The notes under the pieces are model-generated. The model was given only the letters and a program-made list of their open reading frames with translations. It did no database searches and was not told where the DNA came from. Positions 1-6,296 of a stretch of 20,155 bases of DNA are shown here, one piece after another. Both the position numbers and the translations under genes were made by a program. Within the stretch, counting starts at the first letter, position 1. Every line of letters starts with the position of its first letter. Origin of the DNA: Dehalococcoidia bacterium (lineage in GTDB: Bacteria > Chloroflexota > Dehalococcoidia > GIF9 > AB-539-J10); NCBI GenBank assembly GCA_030603485.1, contig JAUVXS010000010.1:1-20155 (forward strand), written 5' to 3'.

Positions 1-75
1 CTTACAGCGATTACGCTGCTGCACCTTATACTTTGGCGTGCGTGTTGACTTAACAATCTTAGATAACTTCGCCAT
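1..75 (-). CDS. rpsN: 30S ribosomal protein S14, zinc type (uS14), partial
   Basis: Only the first 25 codons are in the window; the gene runs off the left edge. The visible peptide starts MAKLSKIVKSTRTPKYKVQQ and continues RNRCK, the N-terminal pattern of short zinc-binding S14, in which the RNRC cysteine begins the first zinc CxxC pair. S14 sits in the head of the 30S subunit. The ATG is one base after the rplE stop, as expected for an L5-S14 junction in the spc part of the operon. The cysteines after the first one lie outside the window, so the zinc type is inferred from the N-terminus and the lack of the long-form N-terminal extension. Confidence 0.9.
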   Translation of the reverse strand, partial: MAKLSKIVKSTRTPKYKVQQRNRCK

Positions 76-76
76 A

Positions 77-622
77 TCAAGTTCTCCTGAAGGGCATGCC
101 CATTAGTTCCAATAAAGTCCTGGCTTCATCATCGTTCTTGGCCGTAGTAACAATGGTTACCTCGAGGCCGCGAATTCTATCTACCTTGTCGTAATCAATC
201 TCAGGGAACACTATCTGTTCTTTCATGCCTAGGCTGTAGTTTCCTCGACCATCGAACGAATCCCGTGATAATCCGCGGAAATCTCGAAACCTCGGTAGAA
301 CAATATTAACCAGTTTGTCGAAGAAATCGTACATGCGTTTACCTCGCAACGTCACCATCATCCCAATAGGCATACCAACTCTCAGCTTAAAAGAGGAGAT
401 AGACTTTTTCGCCCGTGTGGTCACCGGACGTTGCCCCGAAATTGTAGCTAGGTCTTTCTCCGCTGCTTCAAGAGCTTTAGGATTTTGTGTTGCTTCGCCC
501 AAACCAATGCTAAGCACAATTTTTCCCAACTTGGGCAATTGCATTATGTTGTTATAGCCTAGCTCAGCTTTAAGCTGAGGAGTCACTTCGGTCAAATATT
601 TTTCCTCCAAGCGAGATTTCAT
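77..622 (-). CDS. rplE: 50S ribosomal protein L5 (uL5)
   Basis: Binds 5S rRNA and contributes to the central protuberance of the 50S subunit. The 181-residue product is a normal length for bacterial L5 and carries the family signatures GLGEA, the RGKRMYDFFDKL segment and the C-terminal TAKNDDEARTLLELMGMPF. I place the start at the ATG at 622 (MKSRLEEKYL). An in-frame TTG at 628 sits only two bases from the GGGG ribosome-binding stretch (630-633), whereas the ATG has about seven bases of spacing. The gene begins 11 bases after the rplX stop and ends one base before rpsN, consistent with coupled translation in one transcript. Confidence 0.96.
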   Translation of the reverse strand: MKSRLEEKYLTEVTPQLKAELGYNNIMQLPKLGKIVLSIGLGEATQNPKALEAAEKDLATISGQRPVTTRAKKSISSFKLRVGMPIGMMVTLRGKRMYDFFDKLVNIVLPRFRDFRGLSRDSFDGRGNYSLGMKEQIVFPEIDYDKVDRIRGLEVTIVTTAKNDDEARTLLELMGMPFRRT

Positions 623-633
623 GATCAAACCCC

Positions 634-945
634 TTAGTCAATCACCTCTTGACATGACCTGCAAACTCGCACCCTTTTACCATCGGCCAAAAAGTGAAAA
701 CCAACTCGCGTGGCTGTGCCACATTTCTCGCACAACAACATTACTTTGGATACATGGATGGGAGCTTCAAGCTCAATTATGCCAGCTTGGCGGGCAGCCC
801 TGCGGGCACGGGAATGACGCTTAATCATATTGGCTCCTTCCACTATCACCCTCTCTCTATCAGGCCAGACACGGCGCACTTTCCCTTTTTTCCCCTTGTC
901 CTTACCAGCAATTATGACAACCGTATCATTTCTTCTGATTTTCAT
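634..945 (-). CDS. rplX: 50S ribosomal protein L24 (uL24), with two CxxC pairs
   Basis: L24 is an early assembly protein of the 50S subunit with an N-terminal KOW domain, seen here as MKIRRNDTVVIIAGKDKGK. The 103-residue length is standard. The C-terminal domain carries Cys72-x2-Cys75 (CEKC) and Cys95-x2-Cys98 (CRSC), enough to bind a zinc ion. Many bacterial L24 proteins keep this domain but have lost the cysteines, and zinc-type and zinc-free versions are both known among ribosomal proteins. The start ATG lies one base after the rplN stop. No doubt about identity; metal binding is inferred from the cysteine spacing. Confidence 0.96.
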   Translation of the reverse strand: MKIRRNDTVVIIAGKDKGKKGKVRRVWPDRERVIVEGANMIKRHSRARRAARQAGIIELEAPIHVSKVMLLCEKCGTATRVGFHFLADGKRVRVCRSCQEVID

Positions 946-946
946 T

Positions 947-1312
947 TTACAGGACCTCGGGGGCTAAAGATATTATCTTAGTAAAGTTTTTATCTCTAAG
1001 TTCTCGGGCCACAGGACCAAAAATACGGCTGCCCCTAGGATTATTCTTCTCACCAAGAATGACCGCGGCATTCTCATCAAATCTGATATGGGAGCCATCA
1101 AAACGGCGATAGGGCTTAACCACACGCACGACCACAGCCCGCACTACCTCACCCTCCTTCACCATTCCTTGAGGCACCGCTCGCTTCACCGTGGCTACAA
1201 TAATGTCACCTATACGAGCATATTTCCTTGCCCCAATAAGCACATTAATGCACATAATCTGCTTAGCCCCAGTATTATCGGCTATCCTCAGTCTGGTATA
1301 AGTCTGAATCAT
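947..1312 (-). CDS. rplN: 50S ribosomal protein L14 (uL14)
   Basis: The 121-residue product has the conserved L14 features: start MIQTYTRLRIADNTGAKQIM, the central VKRAVPQGMVKEGEVVRAVVVR segment and the C-terminal GSRIFGPVARELRDKNFTKI. L14 lies at the subunit interface of the 50S particle. The first codon overlaps the rpsQ stop in an ATGA (1309-1312), so translation is probably coupled to S17. The rplX start follows one base after its stop. Confidence 0.97.
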   Translation of the reverse strand: MIQTYTRLRIADNTGAKQIMCINVLIGARKYARIGDIIVATVKRAVPQGMVKEGEVVRAVVVRVVKPYRRFDGSHIRFDENAAVILGEKNNPRGSRIFGPVARELRDKNFTKIISLAPEVL

Positions 1313-1590
1313 TCTTCCTGCCTGGTTTCAGCTACTTCTTTCTTAGACATTATCTCTGTTACCCGCCATCTTTTCTCCTTGGACAAGGGGCGAGTCTCGA
1401 CAATCCTTACTTTGTCTCCAATCTTACAGGCATTATTTTCGTCATGAGCCTTATATTTTTTGCTAACTCTGATAGCTTTCTTATAAAGTGGGTGGACTTT
1501 CCTGGTTTCCACGGCTACTACCACGGTTTTATCCATTCTGTCACTCACCACTAAGCCTTCTCTAACCTTTCTTTTCTCGAGATAACTCAT
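1309..1590 (-). CDS. rpsQ: 30S ribosomal protein S17 (uS17)
   Basis: An OB-fold protein that binds 16S rRNA early in 30S assembly. The product of 93 residues shows the S17 signature in RKVREGLVVSDRMDKTVVV, followed by HPLYKKAIRVSKKYKAHDE and the ETRPLSKEKRWRVTEI motif. The C-terminal tail after TEIMSKKEVAETRQEE is a little longer than in minimal S17 proteins, which is common. It shares four bases with the rpmC stop at its start and an ATGA with rplN at its end. Confidence 0.97.
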   Translation of the reverse strand: MSYLEKRKVREGLVVSDRMDKTVVVAVETRKVHPLYKKAIRVSKKYKAHDENNACKIGDKVRIVETRPLSKEKRWRVTEIMSKKEVAETRQEE

Positions 1591-1787
1591 CTTATTGCGC
1601 CAAGTTCCCTTTCTCTTAAAATAGTCCTTATTCTGGCAATCCCTTTCTTGACTCTAGGAATCTCCCGATGATTCCCCAACTGTCCAGTGGCCAAGCGAAA
1701 ACGGAGGTTAAACAGTTCCTCATGAGCTTCTTCGAGCTTCGCCAATAGCTCTTCATTGTTGAGAGTGCGTATTTCGCTAGCTTTCAA
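1587..1787 (-). CDS. rpmC: 50S ribosomal protein L29 (uL29), TTG start
   Basis: L29 is a small two-helix protein beside the exit tunnel of the 50S subunit. I place the start at the TTG at 1787-1785, giving a 66-residue protein that begins MKASEIRTLNNEELLAKLEE, the usual L29 N-terminus. The choice rests on a strong GGAAGGAG ribosome-binding site that overlaps the end of rplP and ends about ten bases upstream. A longer reading from a TTG at 1811 would add eight residues (MSGRRCRK) encoded by the ribosome-binding site itself and overlap rplP by 20 bases, so I reject it. The C-terminal IARIRTILRERELG is typical. Confidence 0.93.
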   Translation of the reverse strand: MKASEIRTLNNEELLAKLEEAHEELFNLRFRLATGQLGNHREIPRVKKGIARIRTILRERELGAIR

Positions 1788-1791
1788 CTTT

Positions 1792-2202
1792 CTACATCTC
1801 CTTCCTGACAAAACTGGTAGCTACTGGGAGCTTGTGGGAAGCAAGACGGGCTGCCTCCGAAGCCACATCCTCCTTTACATCAGCCAATTCGAACAAGATT
1901 TTGCCTCTCTTAACTACGGCTACCCAGTGATCCGGAGCGCCTTTCCCACCGCCCATCCTGGTCTCCGCAGGTTTTTTTGTCACAGATTTATCAGGGAAAA
2001 CTCGTATCCACAGTTTACCACCACGATGCAAGTGGCGGACAAATACGCGACGGGTTGCCTCAATTTGTCGCGCTGTTACCCAAGCGGATTCTTCAGCCCT
2101 AATGCCAAAGTCACCAAAAACAATGGTATCCCCGCTCTGGGCACTACCTTTTAGTCTTCCTTTATGTACCTTGCGGTACTTCACTCGTTTCGGCTGTAGC
2201 AC
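1792..2202 (-). CDS. rplP: 50S ribosomal protein L16 (uL16), GTG start inside rpsC
   Basis: L16 helps shape the A-site side of the 50S subunit. The reading frame is open further upstream, but the canonical N-terminus (M)LQPKRVKYRKVHKGR starts at a GTG at 2202-2200, preceded by AAGGAG with four bases of spacing. This gives 136 residues, the normal size. Conserved segments include GDTIVFGDFGIRAEESAWVT, the RHLHRGGKLWIRVFPDKSVT block and the KPAETRMGGGKGAPDHWVAV motif. The chosen start means the first 41 bases overlap the 3' end of rpsC in another frame. Confidence 0.95.
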   Translation of the reverse strand: MLQPKRVKYRKVHKGRLKGSAQSGDTIVFGDFGIRAEESAWVTARQIEATRRVFVRHLHRGGKLWIRVFPDKSVTKKPAETRMGGGKGAPDHWVAVVKRGKILFELADVKEDVASEAARLASHKLPVATSFVRKEM

Positions 2203-2842
2203 TTTTCTCCTTCGTTTTAGGGATAATATCGCCCTTATAAATCCACACTTTAACCCCAATACGCCCCATCACGGTATGGGCTTCAGCAAAACCATAATCG
2301 ATATTGGCACGTATTTTATGCAACGGCATTTGACCTTGACGGAGGTTCTCAGTTCTGGCAATTTCAAGCCCACCAAGTCTTCCCTTGCACATTATCTTTA
2401 TTCCCTTAGCACCAGCTTGCAGAGTTCGGAAGGATGCTTGCCTCATGGCTCGCCGGAAAGGGATTCTCTCCTCAAGCCGTCCAGCTATGCTCTGAGCTAC
2501 CAAAGAGGCTTCGAACTCAGGGTGCTCAACTTCCCTAATGGTCAACCTAATTTTATCCCCACTGACCTCCTCCAGGTCCGACTTCAGTGCTTCCACATTT
2601 TGTCCCCCTCGACCAATCAAGATACCAGGACGAGCCGAGTAAACGATTAAATGTACCTCGTCTCCCGGCCGCTCAATTTCCACTTGAGCAACTGCTGCTC
2701 CAAGACATTTTTGTTCCACAACTCTGCGCAGCCTTAAATCATCCAACAGAAACCGAGCATAGTTTTTCTCAGCATACCACTTAGCTCGCCAATCTTGGTT
2801 GATACCAAGTCTGAAACCACAAGGATGAACTTTTTGTCCCAA
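2162..2842 (-). CDS. rpsC: 30S ribosomal protein S3 (uS3)
   Basis: S3 lines the mRNA entry channel of the 30S subunit. The 226-residue product has the N-terminal MGQKVHPCGFRLGI signature, a KH domain with the RPGILIGRGGQNVEAL loop, and the C-terminal S3 domain including GRLGGLEIARTE and the IDYGFAEAHTVMGRIGVKVWIYKGD segment. Translation starts at a TTG (2842-2840) served by a GAGGAGG site that overlaps the end of rplV. The last 41 bases overlap rplP, so the variable acidic tail of S3 (EKSATAETSEVPQGT) is encoded by the same DNA as the L16 N-terminus. Confidence 0.96.
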   Translation of the reverse strand: MGQKVHPCGFRLGINQDWRAKWYAEKNYARFLLDDLRLRRVVEQKCLGAAVAQVEIERPGDEVHLIVYSARPGILIGRGGQNVEALKSDLEEVSGDKIRLTIREVEHPEFEASLVAQSIAGRLEERIPFRRAMRQASFRTLQAGAKGIKIMCKGRLGGLEIARTENLRQGQMPLHKIRANIDYGFAEAHTVMGRIGVKVWIYKGDIIPKTKEKSATAETSEVPQGT

Positions 2843-2844
2843 AA

Positions 2845-3180
2845 TTATCCCTCCTCTTCAACGAAAACTGTAATATTGCTAGACCGTTTTAAGATAGGAC
2901 TCACTCTCCCTCTCGACTGAGGGCGGAATCTCTTCAAGGTATGCCCCTGGTCAGCAAATATATCAGTGATTCTAAGCTCAGCAGGCAACATTTGAAAATT
3001 GTTCTCGGCATTGGCTGCCGCCGATTTAATCACTTTAGCCACGGCTTTAGCTGTGGGGGTAGGCGAGAAGTGAAGGATAGTCAATGCCTCGTCGACTTTT
3101 CTGCCTCTAATCATATTTATCACTAAACGCACCTTCTGGGGCGAAATGCCGACATCCTTGGCTACAGCTCTTACCTTCAT
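2845..3180 (-). CDS. rplV: 50S ribosomal protein L22 (uL22)
   Basis: L22 has a globular domain and a beta-hairpin that reaches into the peptide exit tunnel. The product is 111 residues. The ISPQKVRLVINMIRG segment and ALTILHFSPTPTAKAVAKVI are the usual N-terminal half, and the hairpin region with DQGHTLKRFRPQSRGR is clear before the SSNITVFVEE end. It begins six bases after rpsS and stops two bases before the rpsC TTG. Nothing unusual was seen. Confidence 0.97.
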   Translation of the reverse strand: MKVRAVAKDVGISPQKVRLVINMIRGRKVDEALTILHFSPTPTAKAVAKVIKSAAANAENNFQMLPAELRITDIFADQGHTLKRFRPQSRGRVSPILKRSSNITVFVEEEG

Positions 3181-3186
3181 CGTCCC

Positions 3187-3477
3187 TTATTGTTTCCTCG
3201 CTTGCACAGCCACTTTAGCTTTGGTAACGTGGCCCCTATATGTCTTGGAAGGGGCAAATTCCGCTAATTTATGCCCCACCATATTTTCAGTGATGAAAAT
3301 GGGCACATGCCTTCTGCCATTATGCACTGCAATAGTATGACCTATCATTTGAGGCAAAATAGTAGAGGCACGGGACCATGTTTTTATCACTGTTTTCTCG
3401 CCCGAATTACTAAGCGCTTCTATTTTCTTAAGCAATTTAGCATCGCAAAAAGGCCCTTTTTTACGCGACCGTGACAT
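3187..3477 (-). CDS. rpsS: 30S ribosomal protein S19 (uS19)
   Basis: S19 sits in the head of the 30S subunit near the A-site finger. The 96-residue product begins MSRSRKKGPFCDAKLLKKIE and carries the TWSRASTILPQMIGHTIAVH and MVGHKLAEFAPSKTYRGH signatures. The ATG is 17 bases inside the end of rplB, with a GGAGG ribosome-binding site located in the rplB coding sequence. The overlap suggests the two proteins are made in a coupled way. Confidence 0.97.
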   Translation of the reverse strand: MSRSRKKGPFCDAKLLKKIEALSNSGEKTVIKTWSRASTILPQMIGHTIAVHNGRRHVPIFITENMVGHKLAEFAPSKTYRGHVTKAKVAVQARKQ

Positions 3478-4300
3478 CCTGCTTCCTCCGTTTAAGAATC
3501 ATTTTATCCGACGTTTTACGACGACGTGTCTTAGGCCCCAAAGCTGGCTTTCCCCACGGAGTCTTCGGAGGCATTCCTCGCGGAGCTCTGCCCTCGCCCC
3601 CTCCGTGTGGGTGGTCACGAGGAGTCATAGCAGAACCCCTGACCGAAGGTCGCCAACCTGACCATCTCTTCCTTCCAGCTTTGCCCAATTTTATATTTCC
3701 GTGGTCAACATTGCCTATCTGCCCAATAGTAGCCCAGCACTCGTGATGAAATTTGCGTAGCTCACCCGAAGGGAGTTTAAGTACAACATAGTGGCCCTCC
3801 TTGCTTATGATTTGGGCAGCATTCCCTGCGCTGTGAACAAGCCTTCCTCCTTTGCCTGGCTCAAACTCAATATTATGCACTAAAGTTCCCACGGGAACGG
3901 ACTCCAATGGCAGAGCATTCCCAAGTCTTATATCAACATCCTTGCCCGCCTGTATAGTATCACCCAACTTGATGCCCAAAGGGGCAAGTATATAGCGTTT
4001 TTCTCCATCAGCATAATGAATTAGGGCAATACGAGCTGACCTATTAGGGTCATATTCAATGGAAGATACTTTTCCCGGAACGGTGATTTTATCCCTCTTA
4101 AAATCGATGAGGCGAAGTTTGCGCTTACTACCGCCACCTCGATGACGCACAGTTATCACACCTCGGCTATTACGCCCTGCCTTTTTTTTCAGCGTCACCA
4201 CCAAGGATTTCTCAGGAGCTACTCTGGTTAGCTCTTCAAAAGTCGCGCCAGACATAAATCTCCTGCCTGGAGAAGTTGGCTTATAAGTCCTTAATCCCAC
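3461..4300 (-). CDS. rplB: 50S ribosomal protein L2 (uL2), GTG start
   Basis: L2 is a core protein of the 50S subunit needed for subunit joining and peptidyl-transferase function. The 279-residue product includes MGLRTYKPTSPGRRFMSG at the start, the VITVRHRGGGSKRKLRLIDF region and the highly conserved SAMTPRDHPHGGGEGRAP segment, whose histidine is the residue long implicated in activity. Translation starts at GTG (4300-4298). Its AAGGAG ribosome-binding site overlaps the stop of the preceding 31-codon gene, so rplB is probably translated in coupling with it. Confidence 0.97.
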   Translation of the reverse strand: MGLRTYKPTSPGRRFMSGATFEELTRVAPEKSLVVTLKKKAGRNSRGVITVRHRGGGSKRKLRLIDFKRDKITVPGKVSSIEYDPNRSARIALIHYADGEKRYILAPLGIKLGDTIQAGKDVDIRLGNALPLESVPVGTLVHNIEFEPGKGGRLVHSAGNAAQIISKEGHYVVLKLPSGELRKFHHECWATIGQIGNVDHGNIKLGKAGRKRWSGWRPSVRGSAMTPRDHPHGGGEGRAPRGMPPKTPWGKPALGPKTRRRKTSDKMILKRRKQDVTVA

Positions 4301-4310
4301 GAATCGCTCC

Positions 4311-4406
4311 TTATTTGTGCGTCCTTTGCCAGCGAGTTTTCTTAAGAAGTTTCTGATGTCTGTGTTTTGACATCTTCTTCTTTCTCCATTTAACGACTGA
4401 ACCCAT
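4311..4406 (-). CDS. 31-residue basic protein of the bS22 / AURKAIP1-COX24 (mS38) family
   Basis: A 31-codon gene fills the gap between rplW and rplB. Its product begins MGSVVKWRKKKMSKHRH, continues QKLLKKTRWQRTHK, and is almost half Lys and Arg. The pattern MGSV-[IV]-K-x-RRK-x-M-x-K-x3-H-x-KLL-x-x-TR-x-QR is that of the AURKAIP1/COX24 domain. In mycobacteria this family is the small ribosomal protein bS22, and in mitochondria it is mS38. The ATG shares one base with the rplW stop (TAATG) and the stop overlaps the rplB ribosome-binding site, a layout expected of a real coupled gene. Binding to 16S rRNA in the 30S subunit is inferred from the family. The assignment rests on motif memory, not a search, but an accidental ORF would not reproduce this pattern. 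Confidence 0.85.
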   Translation of the reverse strand: MGSVVKWRKKKMSKHRHQKLLKKTRWQRTHK

Positions 4407-4690
4407 TAAACACCCTCATAGAAAGTAATTTTGTGTCCCGGTACCAAGGTAACTATTGCCTTTTTCCAGGGTGACCCGGTTACTTGTCTCCTGCCAAATC
4501 TTCTTGTCTTGCCGGGTACCATCATCACATTGACTTTGCTTACCTTTACCTTGAAAGTTTTTTCCACTGCCTTCTTAATCTGAGGCTCGGTAGCCTTGCT
4601 CGCCACCTCAAAGGCATATTTATCTTCCTCCTTAAGCAAAGTAGCCTTCTCTGTAATTAAAGGACGCCGCAGAACTTCGTAAATTTGCAA
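4406..4690 (-). CDS. rplW: 50S ribosomal protein L23 (uL23), TTG start
   Basis: L23 surrounds the exit tunnel and is the docking site for trigger factor and SRP. The canonical start MQIYEVLRRPLITEKATLL comes from a TTG at 4690-4688, with a GGGG ribosome-binding stretch eight bases upstream, and gives 94 residues. A longer frame from the TTG at 4714 would add eight residues and overlap rplD by 23 bases; I consider this less likely. The rest is typical: AFEVASKATEPQIKKAVE, FKVKVSKVNVMMVPGKTRR and the end VTLVPGHKITFYEGV. Its stop shares a base with the start of the bS22-like gene. Confidence 0.94.
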   Translation of the reverse strand: MQIYEVLRRPLITEKATLLKEEDKYAFEVASKATEPQIKKAVEKTFKVKVSKVNVMMVPGKTRRFGRRQVTGSPWKKAIVTLVPGHKITFYEGV

Positions 4691-4691
4691 T

Positions 4692-5321
4692 TTATTTACC
4701 CCAAATTTGCTCAATGTTGCGTATTGCCGGTACAGTGGCTACCAACACTTTATAAGAAAGCAAATCCAATACGTTAATTAGATCCGAAGGTAGGACCTTG
4801 ACTTTAGCCAAATTAGCCGCTGATTTGACCACATTGGGTGTGGACTGTGCAGTAAGAATCAAAGTGGAAGAATCAATGCCGAGCGAGGACAGAACATTTG
4901 TCATGTCTTTTGTTTTTGGTTCTTCAAAATCAAGTTCCTGTACCAGCTTTATATTTCCCTCTCTAGCCTTAGCGGAGAGGAGGCATTTCAAGGCTAACTT
5001 CCTCATTTTCTTGGGCATCGCCTGGCGATAGGTACGTGGCTTGGGGCCAAAAACTACCCCACCCCCCCTGAGCAGGGGTGATTTTATATCCCCCCTTCGC
5101 GCTCTACCAGTATGCTTTTGGCGATAAAGCTTTCTTGTACTCCCAATCACCTCCCCCCTTGTCTTGGCAGACGCACTACCCTGGCGCCTATTGGCTAACT
5201 GTCTGACCATTGCTTGGTGAACTACTGCCTCATTAAAGGGAAGACCAAAAATAGCCTGGCTAAGCTCTATTTGGTCAACAACTTCACCGTTTAAGCTATA
5301 AACTGGCACTTGCACTTCCAT
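4692..5321 (-). CDS. rplD: 50S ribosomal protein L4 (uL4)
   Basis: L4 contributes an extended loop to the exit tunnel. In some bacteria it also represses the S10 operon, though no leader of that kind is evident here. The 209-residue product reads MEVQVPVYSLNGEVVDQIEL and includes the loop region KTRGEVIGSTRKLYRQKHTG followed by RARRGDIKSPLLRGGGVVFGP, which are strong L4 signatures. I use the ATG at 5321. A TTG three bases upstream is slightly better spaced from the AAGG at the end of rplC and cannot be ruled out. Both give almost the same protein. Confidence 0.95.
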   Translation of the reverse strand: MEVQVPVYSLNGEVVDQIELSQAIFGLPFNEAVVHQAMVRQLANRRQGSASAKTRGEVIGSTRKLYRQKHTGRARRGDIKSPLLRGGGVVFGPKPRTYRQAMPKKMRKLALKCLLSAKAREGNIKLVQELDFEEPKTKDMTNVLSSLGIDSSTLILTAQSTPNVVKSAANLAKVKVLPSDLINVLDLLSYKVLVATVPAIRNIEQIWGK

Positions 5322-5337
5322 CAAACTGAAGAGACCT

Positions 5338-5979
5338 TCATTTTTTTACTTCTTTAATTATTAACAGCCCCCCATTGGCTCCAGGTACTGCACCCTTCAC
5401 CAAAAGCAAATTGCGCTCCGGGTCAACCTGAATTACCTCGAGATTGCGCGCTGTTACTCTCCTATTTCCCATATGCCCCGCCATGTGTTTTCCTTTAAAC
5501 ACCCGACCGGGAAAAGTGGTAGCTCCAATCGAACCAGGGGCGCGATGGCGGTCAGTTTGGCCGTGGGTCTTTGGCCCACCAGCAAAATGATACCGCTTAA
5601 CCACGCCAGCAAAGCCTCGGCCCTTAGAAAAGCCAGTTACATTAATCAGGTCACCTTGCTTCAGGAAGCCAACATCTACTTTGTCACCACTCTTGACCGA
5701 GTTAGCTCCGATGAAATCGGCATCGGCCCTGAATTCGCGAAGATAGCGAACATTCTCTAAGCCTCGAAGATGTCCCTTCGCCGGAGAGTTGATCTGAGAT
5801 TGCTTCACTTTGTTCTCAATAAAGCCCACTTGAATAGCATTATAACCATCTTTGTCCCGGCTCTTTATCTGAGTTACCACGGAAGGCCCAGCCTGAATAG
5901 CGGTTACTGCCACCGCTTCTCCGCCTTCCTGAAACAGTCGCGTCATGCCTATTTTTCTACCAATAATGCCTGGAACCAT
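5338..5979 (-). CDS. rplC: 50S ribosomal protein L3 (uL3)
   Basis: One of the first proteins to bind 23S rRNA, reaching towards the peptidyl-transferase centre. The 213-residue product has the IIGRKIGMTRLFQEGG start and the diagnostic segment GFAGVVKRYHFAGGPKTHGQ, followed by RHRAPGSIGATTFPGRVFKG and MAGHMGNRRVTARNLEV. The start ATG follows rpsJ by eight bases and has only a weak ribosome-binding site, so initiation probably depends on coupling to rpsJ. It ends in TGA, one of several ribosomal genes here that do, which matters for judging the in-frame TGA in the integrase further right. Confidence 0.97.
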   Translation of the reverse strand: MVPGIIGRKIGMTRLFQEGGEAVAVTAIQAGPSVVTQIKSRDKDGYNAIQVGFIENKVKQSQINSPAKGHLRGLENVRYLREFRADADFIGANSVKSGDKVDVGFLKQGDLINVTGFSKGRGFAGVVKRYHFAGGPKTHGQTDRHRAPGSIGATTFPGRVFKGKHMAGHMGNRRVTARNLEVIQVDPERNLLLVKGAVPGANGGLLIIKEVKK

Positions 5980-5987
5980 GGTTTTAA

Positions 5988-6296
5988 CTATAACTTAATA
6001 TCTATCTCCACTCCAGATGCTAAGTCAAGGTGACTTAGAGCATCTATAGTCTTGGAACTCGGCTGTAAAACATCAATTAACCTCTTATGGGTCCTGATTT
6101 CAAACTGCTCCCTGGAATCTTTATCGATGTTAGGGCCGCGAATAACACAAAATTTTTCGATATCTGTTGGTAAAGGTACCGGGCCAACCACGATAGCCCC
6201 GGTACGCTCCACTGCATCTACTATTTGCTTTACTGCCTGATCAGCCAACCTGTGATCGAAGCTTTTGATTTTGATACGAACTTTTTGCTCGGTCAT
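5988..6296 (-). CDS. rpsJ: 30S ribosomal protein S10 (uS10)
   Basis: The 102-residue S10 includes KVRIKIKSFDHRLADQAVKQ, the VVGPVPLPTDIEKFCVIRGP block and the RTHKRLIDVLQPSSKTIDAL segment. S10 sits in the 30S head and also acts in antitermination (NusE) with NusB. It normally opens the S10 operon, but here the ATG overlaps the fusA stop (ATGA, 6293-6296), so the str and S10 operons are joined with no tuf gene between them. Confidence 0.97.
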   Translation of the reverse strand: MTEQKVRIKIKSFDHRLADQAVKQIVDAVERTGAIVVGPVPLPTDIEKFCVIRGPNIDKDSREQFEIRTHKRLIDVLQPSSKTIDALSHLDLASGVEIDIKL

